Below, one piece after another: positions 7,942 through 15,905 of a stretch of 64,000 nucleotides of DNA (positions are counted from its first letter, which is position 1; each line of letters starts with the position of its first letter). The notes beneath the pieces are model-generated. The model was not told the DNA's origin. It was given only the letters and a program-made list of their open reading frames with translations, and did not search any database. Both the position numbers and the translations under genes were made by a program. Source of the DNA: Actinacidiphila glaucinigra (lineage in GTDB: Bacteria; Actinomycetota; Actinomycetes; Streptomycetales; Streptomycetaceae); NCBI RefSeq assembly GCF_900188405.1, contig NZ_FZOF01000001.1:744001-808000 (forward strand), read 5' to 3'.

Positions 7942-9408
7942 ATGCCTCTCACCCGCAGAGACTTCGCCAAGCGCACGGCGATCACCGGCGCCGGAGTCGC
8001 GCTGGCCGGAACCGTCGACGTCCTCGCGACCGCACCCGGCGCCCTCGCCGCCGAGCCTCCGGCGACCGCCGCGGCGGCCGGCGCGTCCCGGCACCACGGA
8101 GGGCTCGGCTACGGCGAGCTGCTCCCCGACCCCAAGGGCATCCTGGCGCTGCCCAAGGGCTTCTCGTACCGCGTCATCACCCGGACCGGCGTCACCAAGC
8201 TGGAGTCCGGCGAGTCGACCCCCTCCAACCACGACGGCACCGCCACCTTCGAGGGCCTGCGCGGCGCCACGCTGCTCGCCACCAACCACGAGTTGGCCGG
8301 TGCCCGCGCCGACTGGCCGCACCCGGTCCCGCTGACCGAGGGCCTGGTCTACGACTCCGGCGCGGCCGGCGGCGTGACCATCGTCGAGGTCGCCAAGCAC
8401 GGCGGCCACGTCGTGGAGTGGGTCGGCGTGGCCGGCACCGCCACCAACTGCGCCGGCGGCCGCACCCCCTGGGGCACCTGGCTGACCTGCGAGGAGACCG
8501 AGGACAAGGCCGGCAAGAACGGCTTCCTGAAGGACCACGGCTACGTCTTCGAGGTCGACCCGTACGACCGCAGGGCCAACCGCGACCCCAAGCCGATCAA
8601 GGCGCTGGGCCGCTACGCGCACGAGGCGGTCGTCGTCGACCCCAAGCGCGGCCACCTCTTCCTCACCGAGGACGCCTCCAACCCCAACGGCCTGTTCTTC
8701 CGCTGGACCCCGCCGGCCGGCTTCCACCACGGCCGCGGCAAGCTGCGCGCCCTGCCCGACGGCGCGGGTGTGCTGCAGGCCTTCAAGTGCTTCGACTCCG
8801 GCGGCAAGTTCGTCGACGACCTGTCCCGCGCCACGAAGATCGGCACGGTCTACGGCGTGGACTGGGTGGACGTCCCGGACCGCGACGCGAAGGCGACCTC
8901 CGTCCGCAAGCAGTTCGCGGCCGGCGAGGTCACCCGCGCCCGCAAGCTGGAGGGCATGTGGTGGGGCGACGGCGGCGTGTACGTCGTCTCCTCCTACGCC
9001 CGCGAGGAGAGCCCGGGCGCGTCCCACGACGGTGCCGTGTGGTTCTACGACCCCAAGCGCCGCACCCTGACCCTCAAGGTCCTCCTGGGCGTCAACCCCG
9101 ACCCGTCGGCCGACGGTGCCTTCGACGGTCCGGACAACATCACCGTCTCGCCCTACGGCGGCCTGGTCATCGCCGAGGACGGCGAGGGCGTGCAGCACCT
9201 GTTCGGCGCGCTCGGCGACGGCCGTACCTACCCGATCGCCCGCAACGAGCTGAACATCGGCACCGCGGAGGAGCCGGAGTACAGCGAGTTCACCGGTGTG
9301 ACCTTCTCGCCCGACGGCAAGACGCTGTTCGCCAACATCCAGGACCCGGGCATCATGCTGGCCATCACCGGCCCCTGGCGCCGCCAGGGCCACGGCGGCG
9401 CCTGCTGA
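7942..9408 (+). CDS. PhoX-family secreted phosphatase (DUF839), Tat-exported
   Basis: A 488-residue protein with a twin-arginine signal (TRRDFAKR, then a hydrophobic stretch ending at LAAEP). The mature part is a PhoX/DUF839 beta-propeller: DGTATFEGLRG, LATNHEL, WGTWLTCEET, GRYAHEAVVVDPKRG, LFLTEDASNPNGLFFRW, GMWWGDGGVYVVSSYA and SEFTGVTFSPDGKTLF are all in the expected order. PhoX enzymes are calcium/iron-dependent alkaline phosphatases that release phosphate from organic esters outside the cell. The ATG at 7942 follows AGGAGAGAAC. A PHO-box-like repeat lies just upstream. A phosphatase role is well supported by family; the exact substrate is not. Confidence 0.88.
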   Translation: MPLTRRDFAKRTAITGAGVALAGTVDVLATAPGALAAEPPATAAAAGASRHHGGLGYGELLPDPKGILALPKGFSYRVITRTGVTKLESGESTPSNHDGTATFEGLRGATLLATNHELAGARADWPHPVPLTEGLVYDSGAAGGVTIVEVAKHGGHVVEWVGVAGTATNCAGGRTPWGTWLTCEETEDKAGKNGFLKDHGYVFEVDPYDRRANRDPKPIKALGRYAHEAVVVDPKRGHLFLTEDASNPNGLFFRWTPPAGFHHGRGKLRALPDGAGVLQAFKCFDSGGKFVDDLSRATKIGTVYGVDWVDVPDRDAKATSVRKQFAAGEVTRARKLEGMWWGDGGVYVVSSYAREESPGASHDGAVWFYDPKRRTLTLKVLLGVNPDPSADGAFDGPDNITVSPYGGLVIAEDGEGVQHLFGALGDGRTYPIARNELNIGTAEEPEYSEFTGVTFSPDGKTLFANIQDPGIMLAITGPWRRQGHGGAC

Positions 9409-9426
9409 GCCCCGACCGCGTCAACC

Positions 9427-9464
9427 GCGCCCGGTGGTCCGTGCCCCGCACGGGCCACCGGGCG
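9427..9464. terminator. bidirectional terminator
   Basis: A long hairpin with an 18-base left arm starting GCGCCCGGTGG (9427-9444), a CCC loop and a right arm ending CCACCGGGCGC (9448-9464) lies between the convergent phosphatase and TerD genes. Confidence 0.75.
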
Positions 9465-9476
9465 CACGCGTGTCGC

Positions 9477-10700
9477 TCAGAGCGCCTGCGCGGCGGGCTT
9501 GACCATGCCCTTCACCGTGCGGGAGTCGACGAAGTCGCCCATCGCCGTCATCTCCCACTCACCGGAGAACTGGCGGATGAACTTGGCCATCATCACGCCC
9601 GTGCGGGGCTCGGCGCCGGTGAGGTCGAAGCGCACCAACTCCTCGCCCGTCGCGCCGTCCATCAGACGGCAGTAGGCCTTGGCCACCTGGTTGAACTTCT
9701 GGCCGGAGAAGGAGTTCACCGTGAAGACCAGCCCGGTGACCTCGGGCGGCAGGCCGCCGAGGTGGACGGTGATGACCTCGTCGTCGCCCGCGCCCTCGCC
9801 GGTGAGGTTGTCGCCGGAGTGCTGGATCGCGCCGTTCAGGATGGTGAGGCGGCCGAAGTAGCAGGACTCGATGTGGTTGCGCTGCGGTCCGTACGCGATG
9901 ACCGAGGCGTCCAGGTCGATGTCCTTGCCGCGGTAGGCGGGCTCCCAGCCGAGGCCCATGCGGACCGAGGTCATCAGCGGCTTGCCGCCCTTGACCAGGG
10001 AGACCGTCTGGTGCTTCTGGAGGTTGACCCGGCCCTTGTCCAGGTTGATCTTGCCGGTGCCGACCGGCGGGGCGGGAGGGGCCGGCGGTGCGGCCGGGGG
10101 CGCGGGGGGCGGGGTCATGGCGGCGGCCGGGGGAGCGGGCGGCGGCGGGGGAGCCACGGGCGGCGCCTGGGGCGGTGCCTGCGGAGCGGCGGCCGCGGGC
10201 TCGTCGACGGAGACGCCGAAGTCGGTGGCGATGCCCGCCAGCCCGTTCGCGTACCCCTGGCCGACCGCGCGGGCCTTCCAGGCGCCGGCGCGGCGGTAGA
10301 CCTCGACCACCACGAGCGCGGTCTCGGTGCTCAGCCCGGAGGGGGTGAAGGTCGCGAGGACGGTGCCGCTGTCGGCGTCCCGCACGGTGGCCGTCGGCTC
10401 GGTGCCGGCGAAGGTGGCCCCGGGCGCGTCGGGACTCGCCGTCACCACGATCTTCTCGATGTCGGCGGGCACGGCAGAGGTGTCGACCGTGATCGCGTCG
10501 GGGGAGGTGCCGCCACCGGACCGGTAGGTGACACCCGGCCCCGCGGGCTGGTTGTAGAAGACGAAGTCGTCGTCGGAGCGCACCTTGCCGTCGCCGGCGA
10601 TCAGGAGGCCCGAAACATCCAGCCGCACGGGCGCGGATACCTCCACTGCCACGCGCGCCGCGGAGAGCGGGATGTTCGAGCCGGGTGTCATTGCGGTCAT
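9477..10700 (-). CDS. tandem TerD-domain protein (tellurium-resistance/calcium-binding family)
   Basis: A 407-residue protein made of two TerD-type domains: residues about 1-165 (VRLDVSGLLI, DDDFVFYNQP, EKIVVTASPD) and about 215-407 (GRVNLQKHQTVSLVKGGKP, MGLGWEPAYRGKDIDLDASVI, GAGDDEVITVHLGGLPPEVTGLVFTVNSFSGQ). A Pro/Ala-rich linker of about 48 residues separates them. TerD domains bind calcium through conserved Asp residues; both copies keep the Asp-rich loops, though the first domain is more diverged and lacks the WxP segment. TerD proteins act in stress and differentiation in Streptomyces. Start ATG 10700 (a second ATG lies three codons on). It is divergent from the SDR gene. Confidence 0.88.
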   Translation of the reverse strand: MTAMTPGSNIPLSAARVAVEVSAPVRLDVSGLLIAGDGKVRSDDDFVFYNQPAGPGVTYRSGGGTSPDAITVDTSAVPADIEKIVVTASPDAPGATFAGTEPTATVRDADSGTVLATFTPSGLSTETALVVVEVYRRAGAWKARAVGQGYANGLAGIATDFGVSVDEPAAAAPQAPPQAPPVAPPPPPAPPAAAMTPPPAPPAAPPAPPAPPVGTGKINLDKGRVNLQKHQTVSLVKGGKPLMTSVRMGLGWEPAYRGKDIDLDASVIAYGPQRNHIESCYFGRLTILNGAIQHSGDNLTGEGAGDDEVITVHLGGLPPEVTGLVFTVNSFSGQKFNQVAKAYCRLMDGATGEELVRFDLTGAEPRTGVMMAKFIRQFSGEWEMTAMGDFVDSRTVKGMVKPAAQAL

Positions 10701-10756
10701 GTTCCGCTTAACGATCGTTCCGGGTTTACGGTTCCATTACCGAACGGAGTTTTCAC

Positions 10757-11488
10757 GTGTCACGCATCGTGGTCGTCAGCGGCGGCGGTACGGGGATCGG
10801 CCTGGCCGTCGCGGAGGCCTTTGTCCGCGACGGGGACCAGGTCGTGCTGGTCGGACGGCGGGCGGACGTCCTGGAGGAGGCGGTCGCCCGGCTGGGTTCC
10901 GGATCCGCCCTGGCCGTCCCGGCGGACCTGACCGACGAGACGGAGGCGGCCGGGGTCCGCGACCTGGTGGCCGAGCGCTTCGGCCGGGTGGACGTCCTGG
11001 TCAACAACGCGGGCGGGAACGTCGCCCTCGGCGCCGGCGAACCGTCGCTCACCGAACTGTGGACGGGCAACTTCCGGTCCAACGTGCTGACCGCCGTGCT
11101 GCTCACCGAGGCGCTGCGCGACCTGCTGGCCGACGGCGGCCGGGTGCTGCTGCTCAGCTCCATCGCCGCCGTGCGCGGCGGCGGCTCCGGCTCGTACGGC
11201 GCCGCCAAGGCCGCCCTGCACCCGTACGCCTACGACCTGGCGGCGGACCTGGGCGCGCGCGGGATCACCGTCAACGTCATCGCGCCCGGCTTCATCGACG
11301 ACACCGAGTTCTTCGGCGGGCGCATGACGCGGGAGCGGCGCGCGTTCCTCGTCGGCCAGACCCTCACCGGCCGGGTCGGCGTCCCCGAGGACGTCGCCTC
11401 GCTCGCGCACTGGCTCGCCTCCCCGGGCGCCGCGCACATCACCGCGCAGATCCACCAGGTGAACGGCGGTGCGGAGCGCGGTCGCTGA
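10757..11488 (+). CDS. SDR-family oxidoreductase
   Basis: A 243-residue classical short-chain dehydrogenase/reductase. The cofactor loop is GGGTGIG (residues 9-15), with NNAG near residue 90, the catalytic Ser in LLLSSIAAV and the Tyr-x-x-x-Lys pair in SYGAAKAAL. The basic residues after the second beta-strand (GRRADVLEE) suggest NADP(H). It starts at GTG 10757 after CGGAG. The gene meets the minus-strand uronate dehydrogenase with only 14 bases between them. The substrate is unknown. Confidence 0.85.
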   Translation: MSRIVVVSGGGTGIGLAVAEAFVRDGDQVVLVGRRADVLEEAVARLGSGSALAVPADLTDETEAAGVRDLVAERFGRVDVLVNNAGGNVALGAGEPSLTELWTGNFRSNVLTAVLLTEALRDLLADGGRVLLLSSIAAVRGGGSGSYGAAKAALHPYAYDLAADLGARGITVNVIAPGFIDDTEFFGGRMTRERRAFLVGQTLTGRVGVPEDVASLAHWLASPGAAHITAQIHQVNGGAERGR

Positions 11489-11502
11489 GGGCCGCCCCGG
11501 GG

Positions 11503-12312
11503 TCAGTGGGGCCAGATGGGCGGGTGCGTGGTGAAGTGGCCGCCGAGGTGGGCGTGGTCCGGGTTGGCCGGGTCGAGTTCGCCCTGCGCGTCCACGAGCC
11601 CGGCCGCGAAGGGCTCGGAGTCGTCGCGCGGTTCGTAGCCGAGCGCCCGCGCGGAGGACAGGTCCCACCACAGCCGGGTGTTGGCGGAGCTGCCGTAGAC
11701 CACGGTGTGCCCGACGTCCTCGGCGGTGAGGGCGGCGTGCAGCAGCCGCGCGCCGTCCTCCGGGCTCAGCCAGACCGACAGCATGCGCACCGACGTCGGC
11801 TCGCGGAAGCAGGAGCCGATGCGGATCGAGACGGTCTCCAGGCCGTGGAGGTCCCAGTAGAGCTGGGCCAGGTCCTCGCCGAAGCACTTGGACAGGCCGT
11901 AGAAGGTGTCGGGGCGGCGCGGGGTGTCGACCGGGATGAGCGGGTCGTCCCCGACCGGGCGCGGGGTGAAGCCCACCGCATGGTTGCTGGAGGCGAAGAC
12001 GATCCGCGGCACGCCCTCCTCGCGGGCGGCCTCGTAGAGGTTGTACGTGCCCTCGATGTTGGCGCGCAGGATCTTCTCGAAGGGGGCTTCCAGGGAGATG
12101 CCCGCGAGGTGGATGATCGCGTCGACCCCGCGCACGGCCTCGCGCAGGGCGGCGCGGTCCGCCAGATCCGCGGTGATCGCGTCGGGCGCGCCCTCGACGG
12201 GCAGCATGTCGAGGAGGCGCAGCTCGTAGCCGTGCGCCGGCAGCAGCTCGCGCATCAGGGTGCCCAGGCCGCCTGCGGCGCCGGTGAGCAGGATGGTGCG
12301 GGGAGCGGGCAT
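11503..12312 (-). CDS. udh: uronate dehydrogenase (NAD-dependent)
   Basis: Oxidises D-galacturonate or D-glucuronate to the aldarolactone, the first step of the oxidative uronate pathway. The 269-residue protein is a short extended-SDR: GAAGGLG at the N-terminus, an IIHLAGIS segment, and catalytic YGLSKCFGE (Tyr-x-x-x-Lys). The stretch SIRIGSCFREP followed by MLSVWLSPEDGARLLHAAL and VVYGSSANTRLWWD is characteristic of uronate dehydrogenases. It is divergent from kdgD, which acts later in the same pathway, and the two promoters mirror each other. The in-window evidence for the function is therefore both sequence and context. Confidence 0.85.
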   Translation of the reverse strand: MPAPRTILLTGAAGGLGTLMRELLPAHGYELRLLDMLPVEGAPDAITADLADRAALREAVRGVDAIIHLAGISLEAPFEKILRANIEGTYNLYEAAREEGVPRIVFASSNHAVGFTPRPVGDDPLIPVDTPRRPDTFYGLSKCFGEDLAQLYWDLHGLETVSIRIGSCFREPTSVRMLSVWLSPEDGARLLHAALTAEDVGHTVVYGSSANTRLWWDLSSARALGYEPRDDSEPFAAGLVDAQGELDPANPDHAHLGGHFTTHPPIWPH

Positions 12313-12334
12313 GCGCGGGTCTCCTCGATCGGAC

Positions 12335-12350
12335 GTCCATGCTCATGGAC
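12335..12350. promoter_or_regulatory. inverted repeat in udh leader
   Basis: GTCCATG and CATGGAC separated by CT form a 16-bp dyad between the udh promoter and start codon. It could be an operator or an mRNA hairpin. The half-site TCCATG recurs in the neighbouring ATATTCATGGAC element. Confidence 0.4.
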
Positions 12351-12357
12351 GTCATTC

Positions 12358-12398
12358 ATATTCATGGACACGCTAAAGAGCGCTTGTCGAAGCGTCAA
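12358..12398 (-). promoter_or_regulatory. udh promoter with operator-like element
   Basis: On the minus strand a -35 TTGACG (12393-12398) is followed after exactly 17 bases by a -10 TAGCGT (12370-12375). The 12-base element ATATTCATGGAC (plus strand, 12358-12369) lies directly downstream of the -10 and recurs in opposite orientation at the kdgD promoter with one mismatch, so one regulator probably covers both start sites. Confidence 0.65.
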
Positions 12399-12424
12399 GA
12401 CTCCACCACCTGCGGCTGTCTTCC

Positions 12425-12471
12425 TTGACCCGTCCTCTGTGCTGCCCTAGCGTGAACGCGTTCATGAATAT
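12425..12471 (+). promoter_or_regulatory. kdgD promoter with operator-like element
   Basis: A -35 TTGACC (12425-12430), a 17-base spacer and a -10 TAGCGT (12448-12453) form a near-ideal vegetative promoter. The element GTTCATGAATAT (12460-12471) overlaps the expected transcription start and is the inverted counterpart of the one at the udh promoter. Confidence 0.65.
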
Positions 12472-12520
12472 AGACATCGATCAGATGAGCGTACAGACGC
12501 CAGTCTTCAGGGAGAAGCCG

Positions 12521-13456
12521 ATGACCGATGCCGCCTCACTCTCCGCGCGCCTCGACGGCCTGCTGTTCTTCCCCGTGACGCCCTTCGGCCCGGACGGCGC
12601 CGTCGACCTGGAGGTCTTCCGCGCGCACGTGCGCCGCGGGATCGAGGCCGGGGCCGGGGCGGTGTTCGCGTGCTGCGGCACCGGCGAGTTCCACGCGCTG
12701 ACGCCCGAGGAGTACCGCGCCTGTGTGGCGGCGGCCGTCGAGGAGTCCGCGGGCCGGGTCCCGGTCGTCGCCGGCGCCGGCTACGGCACCGCACTGGCCC
12801 TGCAGTTCGCGCGCCTCGCCGAGGAGGCGGGCGCCGACGGGCTGCTCGCCATGCCCCCCTATCTCGTCGTCGCCGACCAGGCCGGACTGCTGCGCCACTA
12901 CGCGGCGCTCGCCGAGGGCACCTCGCTCGACGTCATCGTCTACCAGCGCGACAACGCCGTCCTCACCCCCGCGACCGTCGCCGAACTCGCCCGCATCCCG
13001 CGCATCATCGGCCTCAAGGACGGCGTCGGCGACCTCGACCTGATGCAGCGCATCATCAGTGCCGTCCGCAGCACCGTCCCCGACCGGGACTTCCGCTACT
13101 TCAACGGCCTCCCCACCGCCGAACTCACCGGCCTCGCCTACCGCGGCATCGGCGTCACCCTCTACTCCTCCGCCGTCTTCTGCTTCGCGCCCGAGATCGC
13201 CCTCGCCTTCCACCGCGCCCTGACCGCCGGCGACGACGCCACCGTCAACGCCCTCCTCGACGGCTTCTACCGGCCGCTGGTGGAACTGCGCCACCAGGGC
13301 CGCGGCTACGCCGTCTCCCTCGTCAAGGCCGGCGTCCGGCTGCGCGGGCTCGACGTCGGCGAGGTGCGCCCGCCGCTGTCCGAGCCCGCGCCGGCGCACG
13401 TCAAGGAACTCGCCGAACTCATCGACCGCGGACTCGCCCTGCTCGGCGAGGACTGA
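12521..13456 (+). CDS. kdgD: 5-dehydro-4-deoxyglucarate dehydratase
   Basis: Converts 5-keto-4-deoxyglucarate to 2-oxoglutarate semialdehyde with loss of water and CO2, linking aldarates to the TCA cycle. The 311-residue protein belongs to the DapA/NAL superfamily: LLFFPVTPFGPDGAVD at the N-terminus, the Tyr in DVIVYQRDN, and the Schiff-base Lys in GLKDGVGD. ACCGTGEFHAL and FRYFNGLPTAELT are typical of this subgroup. The ATG at 12521 follows AGGGAGA. It shares a divergent promoter region with udh and is followed at once by an unknown gene. Confidence 0.87.
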   Translation: MTDAASLSARLDGLLFFPVTPFGPDGAVDLEVFRAHVRRGIEAGAGAVFACCGTGEFHALTPEEYRACVAAAVEESAGRVPVVAGAGYGTALALQFARLAEEAGADGLLAMPPYLVVADQAGLLRHYAALAEGTSLDVIVYQRDNAVLTPATVAELARIPRIIGLKDGVGDLDLMQRIISAVRSTVPDRDFRYFNGLPTAELTGLAYRGIGVTLYSSAVFCFAPEIALAFHRALTAGDDATVNALLDGFYRPLVELRHQGRGYAVSLVKAGVRLRGLDVGEVRPPLSEPAPAHVKELAELIDRGLALLGED

Positions 13457-13494
13457 CGTACGGTGGCCCGCGTCAACCCCGATCACCAGGAGCC

Positions 13495-14676
13495 GTGTTG
13501 AGAGCCTCCACCTTCGTCTACCCGTGGGACGTCATCGGCGACCCGGAGGCGGCGGACCGCATGGCCGGCCTCGGCGTCCAGCAGGTCACACTCGCCTCCG
13601 CGTACCACTCCACCCGGGCGCTGACCCCCCGCCACCCCGGACACCGCGTCGTCACCGCCCGCCACGCCGCCGTGCTCTACCCGCCCGACGAGCGCCGCTG
13701 GGCGGGGCGCGCCCTGCGGCCCTACACCCAGGACTGGGCGGGAGCCGAGGACGCCTACGGCGAGGCCGCCCGGGCCCTGCGGGCGGCCGGACTGGACGTG
13801 CACTCCTGGGTCGTGCTCGCCCACAACTCCCGCCTCGGGGACGAGCACCCCCGCGTGAACGTGCGCAACGCCTACGGCGACCGCTACCCCTGGGCGCCGT
13901 GCATCGCCCAGCCGGAGGTGCGCGCGTACCTGGTCACGCTGGCGGCGGAGGCCGCGGTGCGGCCGGGGACGGACACGGGGGGCACGGAACTGGAGTCCTG
14001 CGGCTGGTACGGCCTCGCGCACCTGCACGCCCACGACAAGACGGGCGGCGTGCCGCTGCCCGGGGCCGCGCAGTTCCTGATGTCCCTGTGCTTCTGCCCC
14101 GCGTGCGAGGCGGGGTACGCCGGGCTGGGCGCGGACCCGGAGGAACTGCGGGGGGCCGTACGGGGGGCCCTCGCGCCGGTGTGGGCGGGGGAGTGGGTCC
14201 CCGGGTCCGACGAGTGGGCCGACGTCGAGAAGCTGCTCGGGGCGGACCTCGCGGGGCTGACCATGGTGTGGCGCGGTTCCGTCGCGCGGGACCTGCAGCG
14301 GGGCGCGGTGGAGGCGGTACGGGCCGCCGCGGCACCGGGGTTCCGGGTGCTGCTCCACGCGGACCCGCACGCGCACCGCTGCGGGGCCAACGCCGGGGTC
14401 GACCCGGGGTGGGTCCTGGGCCACGCGGACGGGCTCGTGCTGCCCGGGGCGGACCTGGTCGCGGCCTGCGCGCCGCACGCGCGGCCTGGAACCGTGCTGG
14501 CCGCCAACTTCCCCGTGGTCGCCGGGATGGGGGGCAGCCCCGCCACGCTGGCCGCGGACGCGGCCCGGGCGGCGGCTGCCGGGGCGACGGAGTTGCGGCT
14601 TTACCACGCGGGGCTCGCGTCCGCGGGGGATCTGGCGGCGGTGCAGGCGTTTTTGGCGGGGGCAGGGGGCCGCTGA
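13495..14676 (+). CDS. conserved protein of unknown function, possible glycoside-hydrolase-like barrel
   Basis: A 393-residue soluble protein I cannot assign. The start is GTG 13495 or the adjacent in-frame TTG 13498, both after AGGAG. The opening STFVYPWDVIGDPEAADRM, the LDVHSWVVLAHNSRLG strand, a DRYPWAPCIAQPEVRAYL segment, then ESCGWYGLAHLHAHDKTG and the CFCPACEAGY Cys pair give the look of an (alpha/beta)8 barrel like the GHL group of hypothetical glycoside hydrolases. It lies 38 bases after kdgD and is probably in the same transcript, so a role in uronate or pectin use is plausible by context only. Confidence 0.6.
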   Translation: MLRASTFVYPWDVIGDPEAADRMAGLGVQQVTLASAYHSTRALTPRHPGHRVVTARHAAVLYPPDERRWAGRALRPYTQDWAGAEDAYGEAARALRAAGLDVHSWVVLAHNSRLGDEHPRVNVRNAYGDRYPWAPCIAQPEVRAYLVTLAAEAAVRPGTDTGGTELESCGWYGLAHLHAHDKTGGVPLPGAAQFLMSLCFCPACEAGYAGLGADPEELRGAVRGALAPVWAGEWVPGSDEWADVEKLLGADLAGLTMVWRGSVARDLQRGAVEAVRAAAAPGFRVLLHADPHAHRCGANAGVDPGWVLGHADGLVLPGADLVAACAPHARPGTVLAANFPVVAGMGGSPATLAADAARAAAAGATELRLYHAGLASAGDLAAVQAFLAGAGGR

Positions 14677-14970
14677 GGCTTGCGCCTTGTGCGCCGGGTG
14701 GGTTGTGGTTGTGGCCGGTGGGTGTGTGCGGGTGCGTTGCGCCTGCGGGCGGCTGCGCCGGGCTGCCCGGTTGTTGTGTGCGGGTTGTGTGCGCCTGCGG
14801 CGGGCTGTCTCCCGCCCTCCCTCCCGATTGCCCGGCGCGGTCAGTGCGGGCCTGCGCTCCGTTGGCGTGGGGTCGGTGCCGCGCCGGCGCACGTCCTCAA
14901 CGCTCGCGGTTTACCCCAACATCATTCGGCGCCGGGTCCGCCGCTCGTCGTTTCCGGGCGCACCCCGCCA

Positions 14971-15011
14971 CACCCCCTCCCGTCGTGAGAGCGCATGACG
15001 GCCGGAGGGGG
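14971..15011. terminator. terminator-like hairpin inside repeat unit
   Basis: CACCCCCTCC is followed about 25 bases later by GGAGGGGGTG, giving a GC-rich hairpin downstream of the gene ending at 14676. The same hairpin recurs at 15541-15583, 37467-37509 and, changed, at 37656-37701. Confidence 0.5.
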
Positions 15012-15540
15012 TGAGAGGGCAGTCCGGGGTTGCCGCACGCGCTTTGTGAACCCCACCGGCTGTTCTATGGGGGCACCTTCCAGCGGTAGCTGGGGGTGGC
15101 GGCTGAGGCCCGCGCCGGGTTCGCGTGATGATCATGGGGTCGATTGGACCGGGAGCTCTTTCGGGGTGCTGGGGCCGGTGCCGGCGGTAGGGCGCACAGG
15201 TGTCGATCACTCTGCTGAGCGGCCTGTTGTCGTGTGCGCGTTCTTGCCCTCCCTCGGTCTTCGACCAGGGGCGGCCTCATGCGGTGCGGTCGGTGTGGTC
15301 TCAGGACTGAACCTGGTTGCGGGTCGGCGACTCGCCGGAGGCCAGGGTGCGTCCCCACACCGGCAATCGTCATGATCTGCCGCCTGGCGACCTTCGGCGT
15401 CGCCGTGACATAGGCAAACCCTGCGAGCGCAAGCGGGCGAGCTGCGCCAGCCGTTCCGGGGAGGTGCCGATCTCGGCCTGCGGCCGGGGGACCCCTGCCG
15501 GGGGCAGTTCTTAGCGGTGCCGGGAGGGGCGCCCCCCATT

Positions 15541-15583
15541 ACCCCCCTCCGGCCGTCAGTCGCCCACACGACTGGAGGGGGTG
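15541..15583. terminator. terminator-like hairpin, second copy
   Basis: ACCCCCCTCC and GGAGGGGGTGT pair around a loop. This is the inverted copy of the hairpin at 14971, at the outer edge of the right-hand repeat unit. Confidence 0.45.
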
Positions 15584-15814
15584 TGGCGGGGTGCGCCCGG
15601 AAGCGACGAGCGGTGGCCGCGGCGCCGAACGATGTGAGGCAGCGCCGCGAGCGCTGAGGACGTGCGCCGGCGCGGCACCGACCCCACGCCAACGGAGCGC
15701 AGGCCCGCACTGACCGCGCCGGGCAATCGGGCGGGAGGGCGGGTGGACGCCCGCCGCAGGCGCAAACGACCCGCACACGACAACCGCGCCGCACACAAAG
15801 CCGTGTTGGACCCA

Positions 15815-15843
15815 TTGACGTACCCCGCCCCCCGCCCTACTTT
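15815..15843 (+). promoter_or_regulatory. promoter of the GntR regulator gene
   Basis: TTGACG (15815-15820), a 17-base spacer and TACTTT (15838-15843) form a near-consensus vegetative promoter 63 bases before the regulator start codon. Confidence 0.65.
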
Positions 15844-15858
15844 CATCGCGTCGTACTT

Positions 15859-15880
15859 CGTACGTCATATATGAGACGCC
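15859..15880. promoter_or_regulatory. likely autoregulatory operator of the GntR regulator
   Basis: A dyad centred on the perfect 10-bp palindrome TCATATATGA (15865-15874), with further matching CGTC/GACG flanks, lies just downstream of the promoter, between it and the start codon. The size and AT-rich centre fit GntR/FCD operators. Confidence 0.45.
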
Positions 15881-15905
15881 ATACGCGAGATCCGAAAGAG
15901 CCCCC

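Larger units (their letters stand above)
14677..15814. repeat. intergenic island with a long inverted repeat (family A)
   Basis: No gene can be supported in this 1.1-kb stretch. Its two ends are copies of one roughly 270-330-bp unit in opposite orientation (about 14760-15045 and 15535-15800). Within them 14823-14899 and 15655-15731 are perfect 77-bp reverse complements. The centre (15046-15534) shows no clear protein; a minus-strand frame near 15390-15480 has a short Arg-rich helix-like stretch (ERLAQLARLRSQG), possibly a relic. A further copy lies at 37.2 kb. Confidence 0.8.

Noticed and set aside
14677..15814. CRISPR array or tandem IS element in the repeat island
   Set aside because: There are no short regularly spaced repeats, and no intact transposase frame; only two long opposed units are present.
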